DNA from: Undaria pinnatifida
Lineage: Eukaryota; Sar; Phaeophyceae; Laminariales; Alariaceae
DNA: 64,000 nucleotides
NCBI GenBank assembly: GCA_012845835.1
Contig: JABAKD010000007.1
Coordinates: 14,077,842 to 14,141,841, forward strand
Reading direction: 5' to 3'
Under the pieces are notes generated by a model. That model made no database searches, was not told the DNA's origin, and saw only the letters and a program-made list of their open reading frames with translations. Of this stretch, positions 1 to 12,204 are shown piece after piece (within the stretch, counting starts at the first letter, position 1; every line of letters begins with the position of its first letter). A program made the position numbers and the translations under genes.

Positions 1-1080
1 CAGCATGGACCCTCCTGTCTCGTTTATTCACTGCCTGAATACCGAAGTGCTGCAGCGGCAGAGGCAGCCCCCCCCACTGCTCGTGATAAACGTTAACCGC
101 TATCAACTTCCCTGCCACGGTCGCCTCCTTACTTTTCTTTTCCACGCAGCAGTAGGCCATAAACTCTGTCAGCTCCTCCATCAGTTCCCACTCGCCCAGT
201 TCCTTCTCCAACCAGTTCCCTTTTCCCCTCATCATCCTCCAACTCACCCACACTCTCCAACCTTGCGCGTAAGTCTTTCTAGGCGACTTCGCAACCCGCC
301 CAAGTCCGTAGACGCGTGCATAATCTCCGAACACATCCCCTCTTTTTCAGGTCCAAGCTCCTGGGCCTGCCACGGAACGGCGGGGCATTCCTTGGTCAGC
401 CTCGATTGGATTTCGTCTTTTTCCACCTCGTTATTCCGTCCGCTGACCAGTTCCCCACCCCCCGCATGTGCTTTGTCTGCAAGCACCACCCCCCTATCTG
501 CTTCAACACCCCCGAATTTCTCATTATTCCTCCCGATCTCCCTTCCCTTTCCCCCCCCCTGCACTTCTTCCCCACTGAACCGCTGACGAGCTACCCCCCC
601 TCACCAGCACTGGCTCTCCTGCCCTCCCCAGCCTATCCTTCCTGATCACGATCATCACGAATGCTGTCATGACCATCCGAGCAGCTCCACACCATTGATG
701 GACAGCCTGTTCACGTGCTCCCCTCTCCTTCTCCTGACGGTCCTCGCTCTCTCTTCGTCTGTCAGGTTATACCTCCAATACGCCCTCGTGCCCAGGCATA
801 GCCACCCTACTGCCTGGAATGATGCGTCGGAAAACCAGGCCTTCTATGGGGCTGTTTCACTAACTGGACGAACTGTGCCGCGAACTCTTCCCCTCGCCCG
901 GACAAGTCCTCCGTCATGCACCATCTCCACCACTCAACGTCCGCCATGAACTCTTCCGTCAGATATAACACCCTCCTTGTCTCTGTCTTTTTCCTGCCCC
1001 TTTCCCCGGCCCTCCCCCCCCCCCTTTTTCTCCTGCCCACTCAGATGCAGCTTTCTCAGCGGCAGAAGACGCCGCACGTC
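1..1080 (-). pseudogene. DIRS-like retrotransposon relic A: gag end, RNase H, start of tyrosine recombinase
   Basis: Read on the - strand and cut by the left edge of the window. Near 1080-1040 it matches the gag-like segment of relic B. From about 965 it shows LTEEF and ADVEWWRW, then about 833-800 WFSDASFQAVGWL with the usual RNase H aspartate, then NRLSINGVELLG near 705. About 505-435 encodes GWCLQTKHMRGV and ADGITRW, and about 395-350 VPWQAQELG. These follow the order of the RNase H region of DIRS-type elements. From about 60 to 1 it reads LPLPLQHFGIQAVNK, the N-terminal part of a tyrosine recombinase, matching relic B. At least three frame changes and a missing reverse-transcriptase core make it dead. 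Family recognition is from memory of DIRS proteins, not a search. Confidence 0.72.
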
Positions 1081-1239
1081 TCCCTTTCTTAAGGTCTCTC
1101 ACTGCGTTCTCGACACGTCGCCCACGTGTTTTCTGGCACTGCTATGGTTCCCGTATGCCAGTCCCCGTTCGAAACTACTCCCTGGTGCCACATCCACCGG
1201 CACGCCTACCCTCCCTATCTGTTCCAGCAGTGCATAGCC
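1081..1239. other. Junction between relic A and the hairpin array
   Basis: C-rich DNA with no hairpin units and no recognised protein. It joins the gag-like end of relic A to the first hairpins. It may be the leader of the DIRS-like element. It does not obviously match the corresponding junction of relic B. Confidence 0.4.
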
Positions 1240-1479
1240 GCCCCCCCCCCCCATCTTTTCCCCATTGCCGCCTTCCCCGCCCCCGTGGTCTTGTACGGCC
1301 CCATCGCCGCACACTCCCACTCCATTTCTTTTCGCGGCCCCGTTGCCGCGTTCCCCAATGGCCTGAACGTGTGCGACCCCGTCGCCCCGCCCTCGCCCCC
1401 CCCTTATATTTCAGGCGGGCCCGTTGCCGCGCTCCCCCGGGCCGGGTCGTGTACGGTCTCGTTGCCGTACAGGCCCCCC

Positions 1480-1560
1480 CCCCGTTTGCGCGACCCTTTT
1501 GTCGCGCACCCCCCGTTTGTTTAAAACCGCGGCCTGGACACCGTCGCTCTGCGATATCTT
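1480..1560 (+). repeat. Array punctuation unit, copy 1
   Basis: Hairpin GCGCGAC/GTCGCGC followed by a GTTTGTTT-like stretch and GCGGCCTGG...CCGTCGCTCTGCG. This module differs from ordinary units and recurs near the ends of both arrays, near 9900, 17285 and 17510. It may mark an ancestral boundary. Confidence 0.6.
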
Positions 1561-2164
1561 TTCCTGCTTGTCCTCCCACCCTTCGCGTGGCCCCTTTGTC
1601 TCGAACTCCCCATTTGTTTAGACCCGCGGCCCCATCGCCGCGACCTTTCCCGACCTGAGTGTGTTCAGCACCGTTGCCACACTACCCCCCCCCTTTTCTT
1701 TGACCCGCCCAGTCGCCGCGTTCCTTCCCGGCCTTAGTGTGTGCGGCCCCGTTGCCGCACCCCCTCCGCCCTTCTCTGTAGGCGGCCCCGTGGCCACGTT
1801 GCTTCCCGATCGAAGTGTGTGCGGCCCCGTTGCATCATCCGACAACCCCTTTTCTTCGTGGGGCCTCGTCGCAGCGTTTCTCCTCAACCTGAGTCTGAGT
1901 ATTTGCGGCCTCGTTGCCGCACACCCCCTCCTTTTTCTTTGCGGAGCGCCGTGGCCGCGTTCCTTCCCGACCTGAGCGTGTGTGGTCTCGTTGACACGCC
2001 CCTCCCCCACCATTAATTTTCACGGCCCCGTCGCCGCGTTCCTTCCCCACCTGAGTGTGTGCGGCGCCGTTACCGCACACCCCCACCCCTTTCTCTTTAG
2101 GCGGCCTCGTGGCCGCGTTCCTTCCCAATGGAGATGTGTGCGGTCCCATTGCAGCACCCAACAA

Positions 2165-4690
2165 CCCCTTTTCTTTGCGCGGCCCCATCGCCGCGTTTCT
2201 TCCCCACCTGAGTCTGAGTGTTTGCGACCCCGTTGCCGCACACCCCTCCCTTTTCTTTGCGCGGACCCGTGGCCGCGTTCCTTCCCGACCTGGGTGTGTG
2301 CGGCCCCGTTAAAACATCCTCCTCCCCTCCCTATAGTTTTAAGCGGCCCCGTCACCGCGTTTCTTCCCTACCTGAGAGTGAGTGTGTGCGTCCACGTTGC
2401 CGCACACCTCCTCCCTTTTGTTTGCGCGGCCCCGTCGCCGCGTTCCTTCCCGACCTGAGTGTGTGTGGCACCACTGCCACACACCCACGCTCCATTTAAT
2501 CTGCGCGGCCCCATCGCCGCGTTTTTTGCCGACCTGAGTGTGTGCGGCCCCGTTGCCGCACACATCCCCCCCTTTTCTATGCGCGGCCCCGTCGCCGCTT
2601 TCTTTCCCGACCTGAGTGTGTGTGGCCCCGTTGCCGCACACACACACCCTCCTCCCTTACTTGTCGCGGCCCCGTCGCCGTGTTGCTTCCTGACCTGAAT
2701 GTGTGCAGCCCCGTTGCAGAACACCTCCCACCTCTATTTTTTCGCGCGGCCCCGTCACCGCGTTTCTTTCCCACCTAAGTCTGAGTGTGTGCGGCCCCGT
2801 TGCCGCACACCCCTTCCTTGTGTTTGCGCGGCCCCGTGGCCACGTCTCCGCCCGACCTGAGTATGTGTGGTCCCGTTGCCACACACCTCCTCTCCCCTTT
2901 ATTCGCGCGCCTTTAGCGCCGCGTTCCGTGCCGACCTGTGTGTGTGCGGCCTTGTTGCCGCACACATCCCCCCCTTTTTTCTGCGCGGCCCCGTCGCCGC
3001 GTTTATACTCCACCTGAGTCCGAATGTGTGCGGGGCCCGTTGCCGCACACACTATCCCCCTTTTCTTTGCGCGGCCCCATCGCCGCGTTTCTTCCCCACC
3101 TGAGTCTGAGTGTTTGCGACCCCGTTGCCGCACACCCCTCCATTTTCTTTGCGCGGACCCGTGGCCGCGTTCCTTCCCGACCTGAGTGTGTGCGGCCCCG
3201 TTAAAACATCCTCCTCCCCTCCCTTTAGTTTTGAGCGGCCCCGTCACCGCGTTTCTTCCCCACCTGAGAGTGAGTGTGTGCGTCCACGTTGCCGCACACC
3301 TCCTCCCTTTTGTTTGCGCGGCCCCGTCGCCGCGTTCCTTCCCGACCTGAGTGTGTGTGGCACCACTGCCACACACCCACGCTCCATTTAATCTGCGCGG
3401 CCCCATCGCCGCGTTTTTTGCCGACCTGAGTGTGTGCGGCCCCGTTGCCGCACACATCCCCCCCTTTTCTATGCGCGGCCCCGTCGCCGCTTTCTTTCCC
3501 GACCTGAGTGTGTGTGGCCCCGTTGCCGCACACACACCCTCCTCCCTTTCATGTCGCGGCCCCGTCGCCGTGTTGCTTCCTGACCTGAATGTGTGCGGCC
3601 CCGTTGCAGAACACCTCCCACCTCTATTTTTTCGCGCGGCCCCGTCACCGCGTTTCTTTCCCACCTAAGTCTGAGTGTGTGCGGCCCCGTTGCCGCACAC
3701 CCCTTCCTTGTGTTTGCGCGGCCCCGTGGCCACGTCTCCGCCCGACCTGAGTATGTGTGGTCCCGTTGCCACACACCTCCTCTCCCCTTTATTCGCGCGC
3801 CTTTAGCGCCGCGTTCCGTGCCGACCTGTGTGTGTGCGGCCTTGTTGCCGCACACATCCCCCCCTTTTTTCTGCGCGGCCCCGTCGCCGCGTTTATACTC
3901 CACCTGAGTCCGAATGTGTGCGGGGCCCGTTGCCGCACACACTATCCCCCTTTTCTTTGCGCGGCCCCATCGCCGCGTTTCTTCCCCACCTGAATCTGAG
4001 TGTTTGCGACCCCGTTGCCGCACACCCCTCCATTTTCTTTGCGCGGACCCGTGGCCGCGTTCCTTCCCGACCTGAGTGTGTGCGGCTCCGTTAAAACATC
4101 CTCCTCCCCTCCCTTTAGTTTTGAGCGGCCCCGTCACCGCGTTTCTTCCCCACCTGAGAGTGGGTGTGTGCGTCCCCGTTGCCGCACACCTCCTCCCTTT
4201 TGTTTGCGCGGCCCCGTCGCCGCGTTCCTTCCCGACCTGAGTGTGTGTGGCACCGCTGCCACACACCCACGCTCCATTTAATCTTCGCGGCCCCATCGCC
4301 GCGTTCCTTGCCGACCAGAATGTGTGCGGCCCCGTTGCCGCACACATCCCCCCCTTTTCTATGCGCGGCCCCGTCGCCGCTTTCTTTCCCGACCTGAGTG
4401 TGTGTGGCCCCGTTGCCGCACACACACACCCTCCTCCCTTACTTGTCGCGGCCCCGTCGCCGTGTTGCTTCCTGACCTGAATGTGTGCGGCCCCGGTGCA
4501 GCACACCTCCCACCTCTATTTTTTTGCGGGTCCTTATCGCCGCGTTCCGTGCCGACCTGTGTGTGTGTGGCCTTGTTGCCGCACCCCCCCCCCCTTTTCT
4601 CTGCGCGGCCCCGTCGCCGCGTTTAATCCCCACCTGAGTCCGAATGTGTGCGGGCCCCGTTGCCGCACACACTATCCCCCTTTACTTGTC
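2165..4690 (+). repeat. Higher-order tandem duplication inside array 1 (890-892 bp, three copies)
   Basis: The same ordered set of variant units starts at about 2165, 3057 and 3947. Anchor sequences repeat with offsets of 892 then 890 bp. Copies 1 and 2 are nearly identical; the main difference is 2 bp in a CA run near 2637 and 3529. Copy 3 has lost roughly 180 bp near 4520. This is recent unequal exchange layered on older unit divergence. Confidence 0.9.
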
Positions 4691-4722
4691 GCGGCCCCGT
4701 CACCGTGTTCCTTCCTGACCTG

Positions 4723-5010
4723 AGTGTGTGCGGCCCCGTTGCAGCACACCCCCTCCCCCTTTTCATTGCACGGCCTCATCGCCGCGTTCCTTCCCTACTT
4801 GAGTCTGAGTGTGTGCGGCCCGGTTGCAGCGCACCCCCTCCCTTTTCTTTGCGCGGCCCCGTGACCGCGTTTCTGCCCGAGCTGAGTGTGTGCGGCCCCG
4901 TTGCAGCACACCCCCTCCCCCTTTTCATTGCACGGCCTCATCGCCGCGTTCCTTCCCTACTTGAGTCTGAGTGTGTGCGGCCCCGTTGCAGCGCACCCCC
5001 TCCCTTTTCC
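4723..5010 (+). repeat. 162-bp local duplication inside array 1
   Basis: A two-unit block beginning GCAGCACACC at 4741 is repeated almost exactly at 4903. It shows recent expansion by a step of two basic units. Confidence 0.75.
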
Positions 5011-8000
5011 TTGCGCGGCCCCGTCGCCGCGTTTCTTCCCCAACTGTGTATGAGTTTGTGCGGCCCCGTTGCCGCACACCTCCCCTTTATTTGGGCGGCC
5101 TCGTGGCCGCGTTCCTTCCGGAGCTGGATGTGTGTAGCCCCGTTGCCACACACACCCTCTCCCTCTACTTTGCGCTGCTTCATCGCCGCAATCCTTGCCG
5201 AACTGAGTGTGTGCGGCCCCGTTGTTGAACACCCCCCCCACTTTTCTATGCCCGGCCCCGTCGCCGCGTTGCTTTCCGACCTGAGTGTGTGTGGTCCCGT
5301 TTCTACCCCCCCCCCCTACCTTTTCTTTGCGAGGCCCGGTCTCCGAGTTCCATCCCGACGTGGGTGTGTATTGCCCCGTTGTCAGACACCCCATCCCCAT
5401 TTAATTTTGCGCGGCCCTATCGCAGCGTTCCTTGCCGACCTGAGTGTGTGCGGCCCCGTTGCCGCACACATCCCTCCCTTTTCTCTGCGCGTCCCCCTCC
5501 CCATGTTCCTTCCCGACCAGAGTGTGTGCGGCCCTTTTGCCGCACACATTCCCCGCCTTTTTTTTGTGGCGGCCCCGTCGCCGTGTTTCATCAAGTCCTG
5601 AGTGTGTGCGGCCCCGTCGCCGCACACACCCCCAACGTTTCTTTGCGGGGCCCCGTCGCCGCGTATTTGCCCGACCTGAGTCTAAGGGCGTCCAATCCCG
5701 TTGTCGCACATCCCCCTTCTCTTTCTTTGCGCTGCCCCGTCGCCGCGTTTTTCTCGACATGGGTGTGTGAAGCCCCGTTGCAGCACACACCCTCCCATTT
5801 TCTTCGCGCGGCTCCGTTGCCTGGTTTCTTCCCGACCTGAGTCTGAGTGCATTCGGCCCCGTTGCCGCACACCCACTCCCTTTTCTTTGCGCTGCCCCGT
5901 GGCCACGTTTTTTCCGACCTGTGTGAGTTCGGCCCCGTTGCCACAAATCGCCTCCCTTTTCTTTGCGTTGCCCCGTCGATGCGTTTCTACCCGACATGAG
6001 TGTGTGCGGCCCCATTGCAGCACACACCCCACAATTTTATTTGCGTGCTCCGTCGCCGGGTTTCTCCCCCACCTGAGTCTGAGTGTTTGCTGCCCCGTTG
6101 CCGCACACCCCCTCCCTTTTCTTTACCCGGCCCCGTGGCCACGTTTGGTCCCGACCTGAGTGTGTGTCGCCCCGTTGCCACACACTGTCTTACTCTAATT
6201 TGCGCAGCCTTATCGCCGCGTTTCTTGCCGACCTGAGTGTGTGCGGCCCCGTTGATGCACACATCCCCCCTTTTTCTCTGCGCGGTCCCGTCGCCGCGTT
6301 TGTTCCCACCTGAGTCTGAGTGTTTGCGGCCCCGTTGCCGCCTACCCCCTCCATTTTTTTTGCGCGGCCCCGTGGCCGCGTTCCTTCCCGAACTGAGTGT
6401 GTGTGGCCCCGTTGCCACACCCCCGCTCCCACTTATATTTGCGCACCCCTATCGACGCGTTGCTTGCCGACCTGAGTGTGTGCGGCCCCGTTGCCGCACA
6501 CGTCCCCATCTTTTCTTCGCGCGGCCCTGTCGCCATGTTCCTTCCCGACCAGAGTGTGTGCGGCCCTGTTGCCGCACACACTCCCCCCTTTTCTTTGCGC
6601 AGCCCCGTCACCGTGTTCATTCCAGACCTCCATGTGTGCGGCTCCGTCACTGCACACACCCTCCACCTTTTCTTTGCGTGGCCTCGCCGCCGCGTTTCTT
6701 CCCCGCCTGACTCTCAGGGTTGTGTGGTCCGTTGCCACACACCCCCCTTCCAATTCTTTGCGCTGCTCCGTCGCCGCGTTTCTTCCCGACATGAGCGTGT
6801 GCGGCCCCGTGGCAGCACACACACCCCCATTTCTTTAAGCAGCCCCGTGGCCGTGTTTCTTCCCCAGTTGAGTGTAAGCGTTTGCGGCCCCGTTGCCGCA
6901 CACCCCTTCCCCTTTCTTTGCGCGGCCCCGTGGCCGCGTTCCTCCCCGACCTGAGTGCGTGTGGCCCCGTTGCCACAGACCCCCTACCCCTCTGACATGC
7001 GCGGCCCTATGTCCGCGGTCCTTCCCGACTCGAGTGTGTGCAGCCCCGTTGCTGCATACATCCCCTCCATTTTTCTGCGCGGCCCCGTCGCTGCGTTCCT
7101 TCCCGACATGAGTTTATCCGGCACCGTTGCTGCACACATCACCGAATTTTCTCTGCTCGGCAACGTCGCCGCGTTTTTTCCCGACCTGAGTGAGTGAGCC
7201 CCGTTGCCGCACACACTGCCGCTATTTTCTTGTCGCGGCCCCGTCGCCGCGTTCCTTCCCGACCTGTGTCTGAGTGTGTGCGGTCCCGTTGACGCACACC
7301 CCCGTTCCTATATTTTGCTCGGCCCCGTCACCGCATTCCTTCCCGACCTACGTGTGTGCGTCCCCGTTGCAGCACACGCACCCCTAATTTTCGTTGCGCG
7401 TCGCCGTCGCCGCGTTCGTTGCCGACATGAGTTTGTGCGGTCACGTTACCGCACCCCCCCCCCCCCCTTTTCTTTTCGCGCGGCCCCGTGGCTGCGTTGC
7501 TTTCCGAACTAAGTGTGTGCGGCCCCGTTGCAGCACACGCTTCCCCCCTTGTCTTTGCGCGGTCCCGTCGCCGCGTTCCGTGCCGACCTGAGTTTGAGCG
7601 TTCACGTTGCCGCACACCCCTTCCCTTTTTTTTGCGCGTCCTTGTATCCGCGTTCCTTCCCGACCTGAGTGTGTGTGGCCCCGATGCCACACACCCCCTC
7701 CCCATTTAATTTGCGCGGCCCTATAGGCGCATCCCTTGCCAACCTGAGTGTGTGCGGCTCCGTTGCTGCACACACTCCCCCCCTTTTCTTTCCGCGGCTC
7801 CGTCGTCGCGTTCCTTCTCGACCTGAGTGTGTGTGGTCCCGTTGCCCCCCCCACCCCCCCCCCCCACCCCTGCCTTTTCTTTCTGGGGCCCCGTCGCCGC
7901 GTTCCTTCCCGACCTGAGTGTGTACGTCCCCGTTTCAGCACGCCTCCCCCCTTTGTTTTTGCGCAGCCCCGTCGCCGCGTATCTTCCCCACAGGAGTCTG

Positions 8001-9839
8001 AGTTTGCGCGGCTCCGTTGCCGGACACTCCCTCCCTTTTGATTGCGCGGCCCCGTGGCCGCGTTCCTTCCTGACCTGAATGTGTGTGACCCCGTTTCCTC
8101 CCTCCTCCCCCATCCGTTTCTCTGCGCGGCCCCGTGGCCGCGTTCCATCCCGACCTGAGTGTGTGCGGCCCCGTTGCTGCACACACTCCCCTCCTTTTCT
8201 TCGCGCGGCCCCGTCGCCGTGTTCCTTCCCGACCTGAGTCTGAGTGTGTGCGGCTCTGTTGCCGCACACCCCCCCTCTTTTTCTTTGCGCGGCCCCGTCA
8301 TCGCGTTCCTTTTCGACCTGAGTGTGTGCGGCCCCGTTAGAGCACACGCCCTCTCCCTTCTCTTTTCCCGGCCCCGTTGCCCCGTTCCTTGCCGACCTGA
8401 GTTTTTGCGGTCACGTTGCCGCACCCCCCTTCCCCCAACCCTTTTGTTTCTGGCGCCCCCGTTGCTACGTTCCTTCCCGACCTGAGTGTGTGCGGCGCCG
8501 TTGCCGCACATCCTCCCCCTACTTTGTTCGCGCGGCCCTATCAACGCGTACCTTCCCGACCTGGGGCCGCACACACTCTTCAACGTTTTTTGCGCGACCC
8601 CATCGCCGTCATCTTTCCCGACCTGAGTGTATTCGGCCCCGTTATTGCAACTCCCCCCACACTTATTCTTTGCTTGGCTCTCGTCGCCTCGTTGCTTCCC
8701 CACCTGAGTCTAAGTGTGTGCGACCCAGTTGCCGCCCACCCCCCTTCCTTTTCTCCGCGCGGCCCCGTCGCCGCGTTCCTTCCCGACCTATGTGTGTGCG
8801 GCCCGTGAAAGCACACCCCCCCCCTATTTCTTTGCGCGGCCCCGTCGCCGCGTTTATTTCCCACCCGACGCAGACTTTGTGCGGCCCCGTTGCCGCACAC
8901 CCCCTCCCTTTTCTTTGCGCGGCCCCGAGGCCGCGTTCCTTCCCGACCTGAGTGTGTGTGGCCCCGTTGCCACACACCCCTACAATTTTTTTTTGCGCGG
9001 CGGCGTCTACGCGTTCCGTCCTGAATTAAGTATTTGCGGCCCCGTTGCAGCAACCCCCCCCCCTTCTTTTGTTTCGCGCGGCCCCGTCTCCGCGTTTCTT
9101 CCCCTCCTGAGTCCGAGTGTTTGCGGACCCGTTGCCGCACACCCCCTCCTGTTTCTTTGCGCGGCCCCGTGGCCGCGTACCTTCCCGACCTGAGTGTGTG
9201 TGGCCCCGTTGCCACAAACCGTCTCCCCCTTTAATTTTCGCGGCCCCGTCCCCGCGTTTCTTGCCGACCTGAGTGTGTGCGGCCCAGATGCCGCACACCC
9301 CCCCCCCTGTCCTTTGCGCGGGCCCGGCGCCGTGTTCCTTCCCGATCTGATTGTGTGCGGCCCCGTCGCCGCACACATCCCCACTTTTTCTTCGCACGGC
9401 CCCGTCGCCGCGTTCTTTATTTACCTGAGTCTGAGTGTGTGCGGCCCCGTTGCCGCACATCCCCCTTCCTTTCTTTTCTTCGCGCGGCACCGTCACCGCG
9501 TTCCTTCCCGACCTGAGTGTGTGCGGCCCCCTTGCAGGACACGCCCCCCCCTTTTTTTCTTGCGCGGCCCCGTCGCCGCGTTTTTTCCCGACCTGAGTGT
9601 GTGCGGCCCCGTTGCCGCACACACTCCTTTTCTGTCCTTGCGCGGCCCCGTCGCCGTTTTCTTACCCGACCTGAGTGTGTGCGGCCCCGTTGTCGCACCC
9701 CCCCCCCCCCGCACCCATTCTTTGCTTGGCCCCCGTCGCCGCGTTCCTTCCCGACCTGAGTCTATGTGTGGTCCCGTTGCCGCACACCCCCCCCCTTTTC
9801 TTTGCCCGACCCCGTTGCCACGCTTCCCCCCGGCCGGGT

Positions 9840-9955
9840 TGTGTACGGTCTCGTTGCTGTACGCCCCCTCCCGCCACCCCCCTTTTCACGGCCCGTTTGC
9901 CGCGCCTCCCCTAGTTTGGTTGAGCTTGCGGCCTGGCCGCCGTCGATCCCAACTT
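9840..9955 (+). repeat. Array punctuation unit, copy 2, at the right end of array 1
   Basis: The last array hairpin GTACGG/CTGTAC (9843-9862) is followed by the GCGGCCTGGCCGCCGTCG module. After it regular units stop. The same order occurs at 17455-17570. Confidence 0.6.
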
Positions 9956-11190
9956 TTCCCAGGTCGGTATATAGTACTCGCGGCCTTTCCGTCTCGATAC
10001 CACTAGCTCCTCCTACTTACGCCATTACCACTCGCTTCCCCTTCCTTGTTATGTGCGGCCCTTTGCTCGTACACTTCGCCCCCGCCTCCCCGTTCGCGAA
10101 CCCTTTTAGGGAGTTTCCTTTCCTTCTCGCTCCCCCCTAGGATCACTTGCCCCCCCCGTCCACGTCACGGCCCCGCCGCAGACGCTACCACTCGTTGCAT
10201 GTTAAGTCCCGTCGCCGCAAATTTCACCTTTCTTCCGAATACGGGCCACGTGTACAGCGCCTCCCATGGCCGGCCCCGCACCCACTTGCACACCTCCTTC
10301 CGTGCACGGCCATGCCGTGCATTTCCGGCTAGTTTCATGTGCGGTCCCATTGAAGAACCCTCATCCTTCCGTCAGAGTACGCACCCCCCGTTCTACGAAC
10401 TCTGCGCACGGCCCCGCCATGCGCTCCCCCCTAGATTTCCGTGCACGATCCCACCGCACACTTCCCGGCTCGATCATTTTGTTGCCCCTTTCCGTCCCGT
10501 TCTACCTCCCTCGAGCGCCTTCCGCCCGCCTCCCTGTGCGCGGAACGGCTGACGAATTCTCCTCTCCCACGTACCCTGCCTTTGCCGCACCGACGCCTTT
10601 CCCTCATTTCCCCCCTCCTTTCTCACCTGAGTTCGACGGTCTGTTAGACCCCCCCCGTCCCACCTCACCCTTCTCCCCCCATTTTCCACACCTGTGATTA
10701 GCCAGACCCCCTACTTCCCGCGTTATTCTCTCACCTACCGGTTCCGACCTACTCTCCTTAACTCGCCCCCTCCCTTGTTTATCTGTGCGTTAGCTTGATT
10801 ATTCTCCATGACGCCGTCCCCACCACGCGCCCTCTTTTACGACACCAGAACTTACCCAAGCGTGTTGATTATGAACTCTATCCTCCTCGCCCCGTCCTTC
10901 CTAGACTCATTGCCTTAACTCGACACTCCTTGCCCCCCCCGTGCCGTTGACCCCCTGTTTTGAAAATGTATACTTGTACGCATACATATACAGTCGTTTC
11001 CCCTTTCCCCCCTCCGTCTTCCCCCCCCCCCCAACCAGCGACCCTCTCTCGCCCGTTGCCACACGCCTCATTCTTGCCGTAGCAGTCGCACTTTACACAA
11101 CACCACTACTAATAGTTTCAATAGCATTGAAAGTGGTATCGTAATCTCCGAGTTATAGCAATTGGGGTTATTAGTAGAGCGCAGTATAGC
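9956..11190. other. C-rich DNA without recognised gene
   Basis: Diverged C-rich sequence. A few GCGGCCC and GCACGGCC fragments suggest very old array units up to about 10550, with nothing regular after that. The open frames here look like products of base composition. Confidence 0.5.
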
Positions 11191-11194
11191 AGCA

Positions 11195-11247
11195 TCAGCT
11201 GTAGTAGTGTAGTAGTACTACTACTGGTAGTAGTAGTCGCAGAAGTC

Positions 11248-11290
<43 letters not shown>

Positions 11291-11368
11291 CAGTAGTAGT
11301 AGTCGTTGAAGTGGTAGTAGTAGTAGTAGCCGTGAAAGTAGTAGTAGTAGTTGTGGTGATATAGTCTA
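11195..11368 (+). repeat. (TAG)n microsatellite, imperfect
   Basis: A long run of TAG/GTA triplets with interruptions. It creates a false threonine-rich open frame on the - strand. Confidence 0.93.
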
Positions 11369-11369
11369 G

Positions 11370-12200
11370 TAGTGTTAACACTGCAACGCCCGAATGTTAA
11401 CAGTACTTTGCTGAGGCTGTAGTGCCGTTAATGGTTGGTACTCGCTTTCTTTTGGTATCGTCATTTTTGAAGAATTTGTCTTGACACGCTATTGTTCCAA
11501 CTCCAGGCCAGTATACTCGTAGGACCTGCCGCCCCTCAGCGTCGTTCATGGCAACCCCTCCGCACGCTACTGGTATGACATACCAGAGGGTATTAAGTAG
11601 TGCACGGGATATAATAATATACAGGCCTGGACTAGTTACTAATAGCAGCCAATCCAATGGACAAGCAAAGCCTGTGGATAGATTATCAATTGCCCCTGGT
11701 CTCCCCCCGACCTCTGTCTCATACGAACTCCCCCCTCAATCGAAATTTGGGCTCCCTTCTACGTTTTCGCGATTTCTCTCGTGACTCTTGATGTGGTGCA
11801 TGGCTTCAGGAAACAGATCGCCGTGCTACCCATACACTCGGGACTCGCCTAACTGTTTGTTCTCGGTATGCGTCATGGTATTGCAAATATGTCCTTACTC
11901 GTGAATCTCCGCGTTAATCTGCTCGTTCGGCATCTCTACACGACAACGCTTGTACAACTTCTTACCACAGTCCATGTCGCTACAACACGCTCTCACCACG
12001 ATGTGTGCTGTTTTTCAGTAGCTTCAGTAGCTTTCGATCAATGACAATACTACTTTTGCACGTGTTGTATCCCTGTTTACCCCTGTTCTCCTATGCTTCA
12101 GTCGTACGACTCTCCGTCTACTCTGCCGACGCTCCTGTGTTGCTGCTGCTGTTTCCATTAAAACTGCATAATCTGTCGCACTCTCCTGCCCAGAACGAAG
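11370..12200. other. Unassigned DNA
   Basis: No recognised gene. A 86-codon - strand frame at 11397-11657 (segment VACGGVAMNDAEGRQVLRVY) has mixed composition and could be a coding remnant. I do not recognise it. Confidence 0.4.
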
Positions 12201-12204
12201 GTTG

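Larger units (their letters stand above)
1240..9840 (+). repeat. Hairpin satellite array 1 (about 84-bp two-hairpin unit)
   Basis: A directional array of about 100 diverged units (estimated from length). Each unit has hairpin 1 (stem GTGTGCGGC, loop CCCGTT, stem GCCGCACAC, for example 2540-2563), a pyrimidine spacer, hairpin 2 (CGCGGC, loop CCCGTC, GCCGCG, for example 2425-2442) and a linker such as TTCCTTCCCGACCTGA. Stem arms change together: GTGGC with GCCAC at 2461-2484, GCAGC with GCTGC at 7036-7059, GCGAC with GTCGC at 1488-1507, GTACGG with CCGTAC at 1451-1470. All units point the same way. Because the unit is a multiple of three, long open frames run through it on both strands. Function is unknown. 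Confidence 0.93.

Noticed and set aside
5-586. 193-codon + strand frame
   Set aside because: It is antisense to DIRS relic A and its composition reflects C-rich DNA.
4648-5601. 317-codon + strand frame as a protein
   Set aside because: It is built from the 28-residue read-through of the hairpin unit; several frames are open at once here.
1240-9840. CRISPR-like array (short palindromic repeats with spacers)
   Set aside because: Spacers are themselves repeated pyrimidine linkers, units diverge strongly, no cas genes are present, and the context is eukaryotic.
11118-11381. Threonine-rich - strand protein
   Set aside because: It is a translation of the (TAG)n microsatellite.
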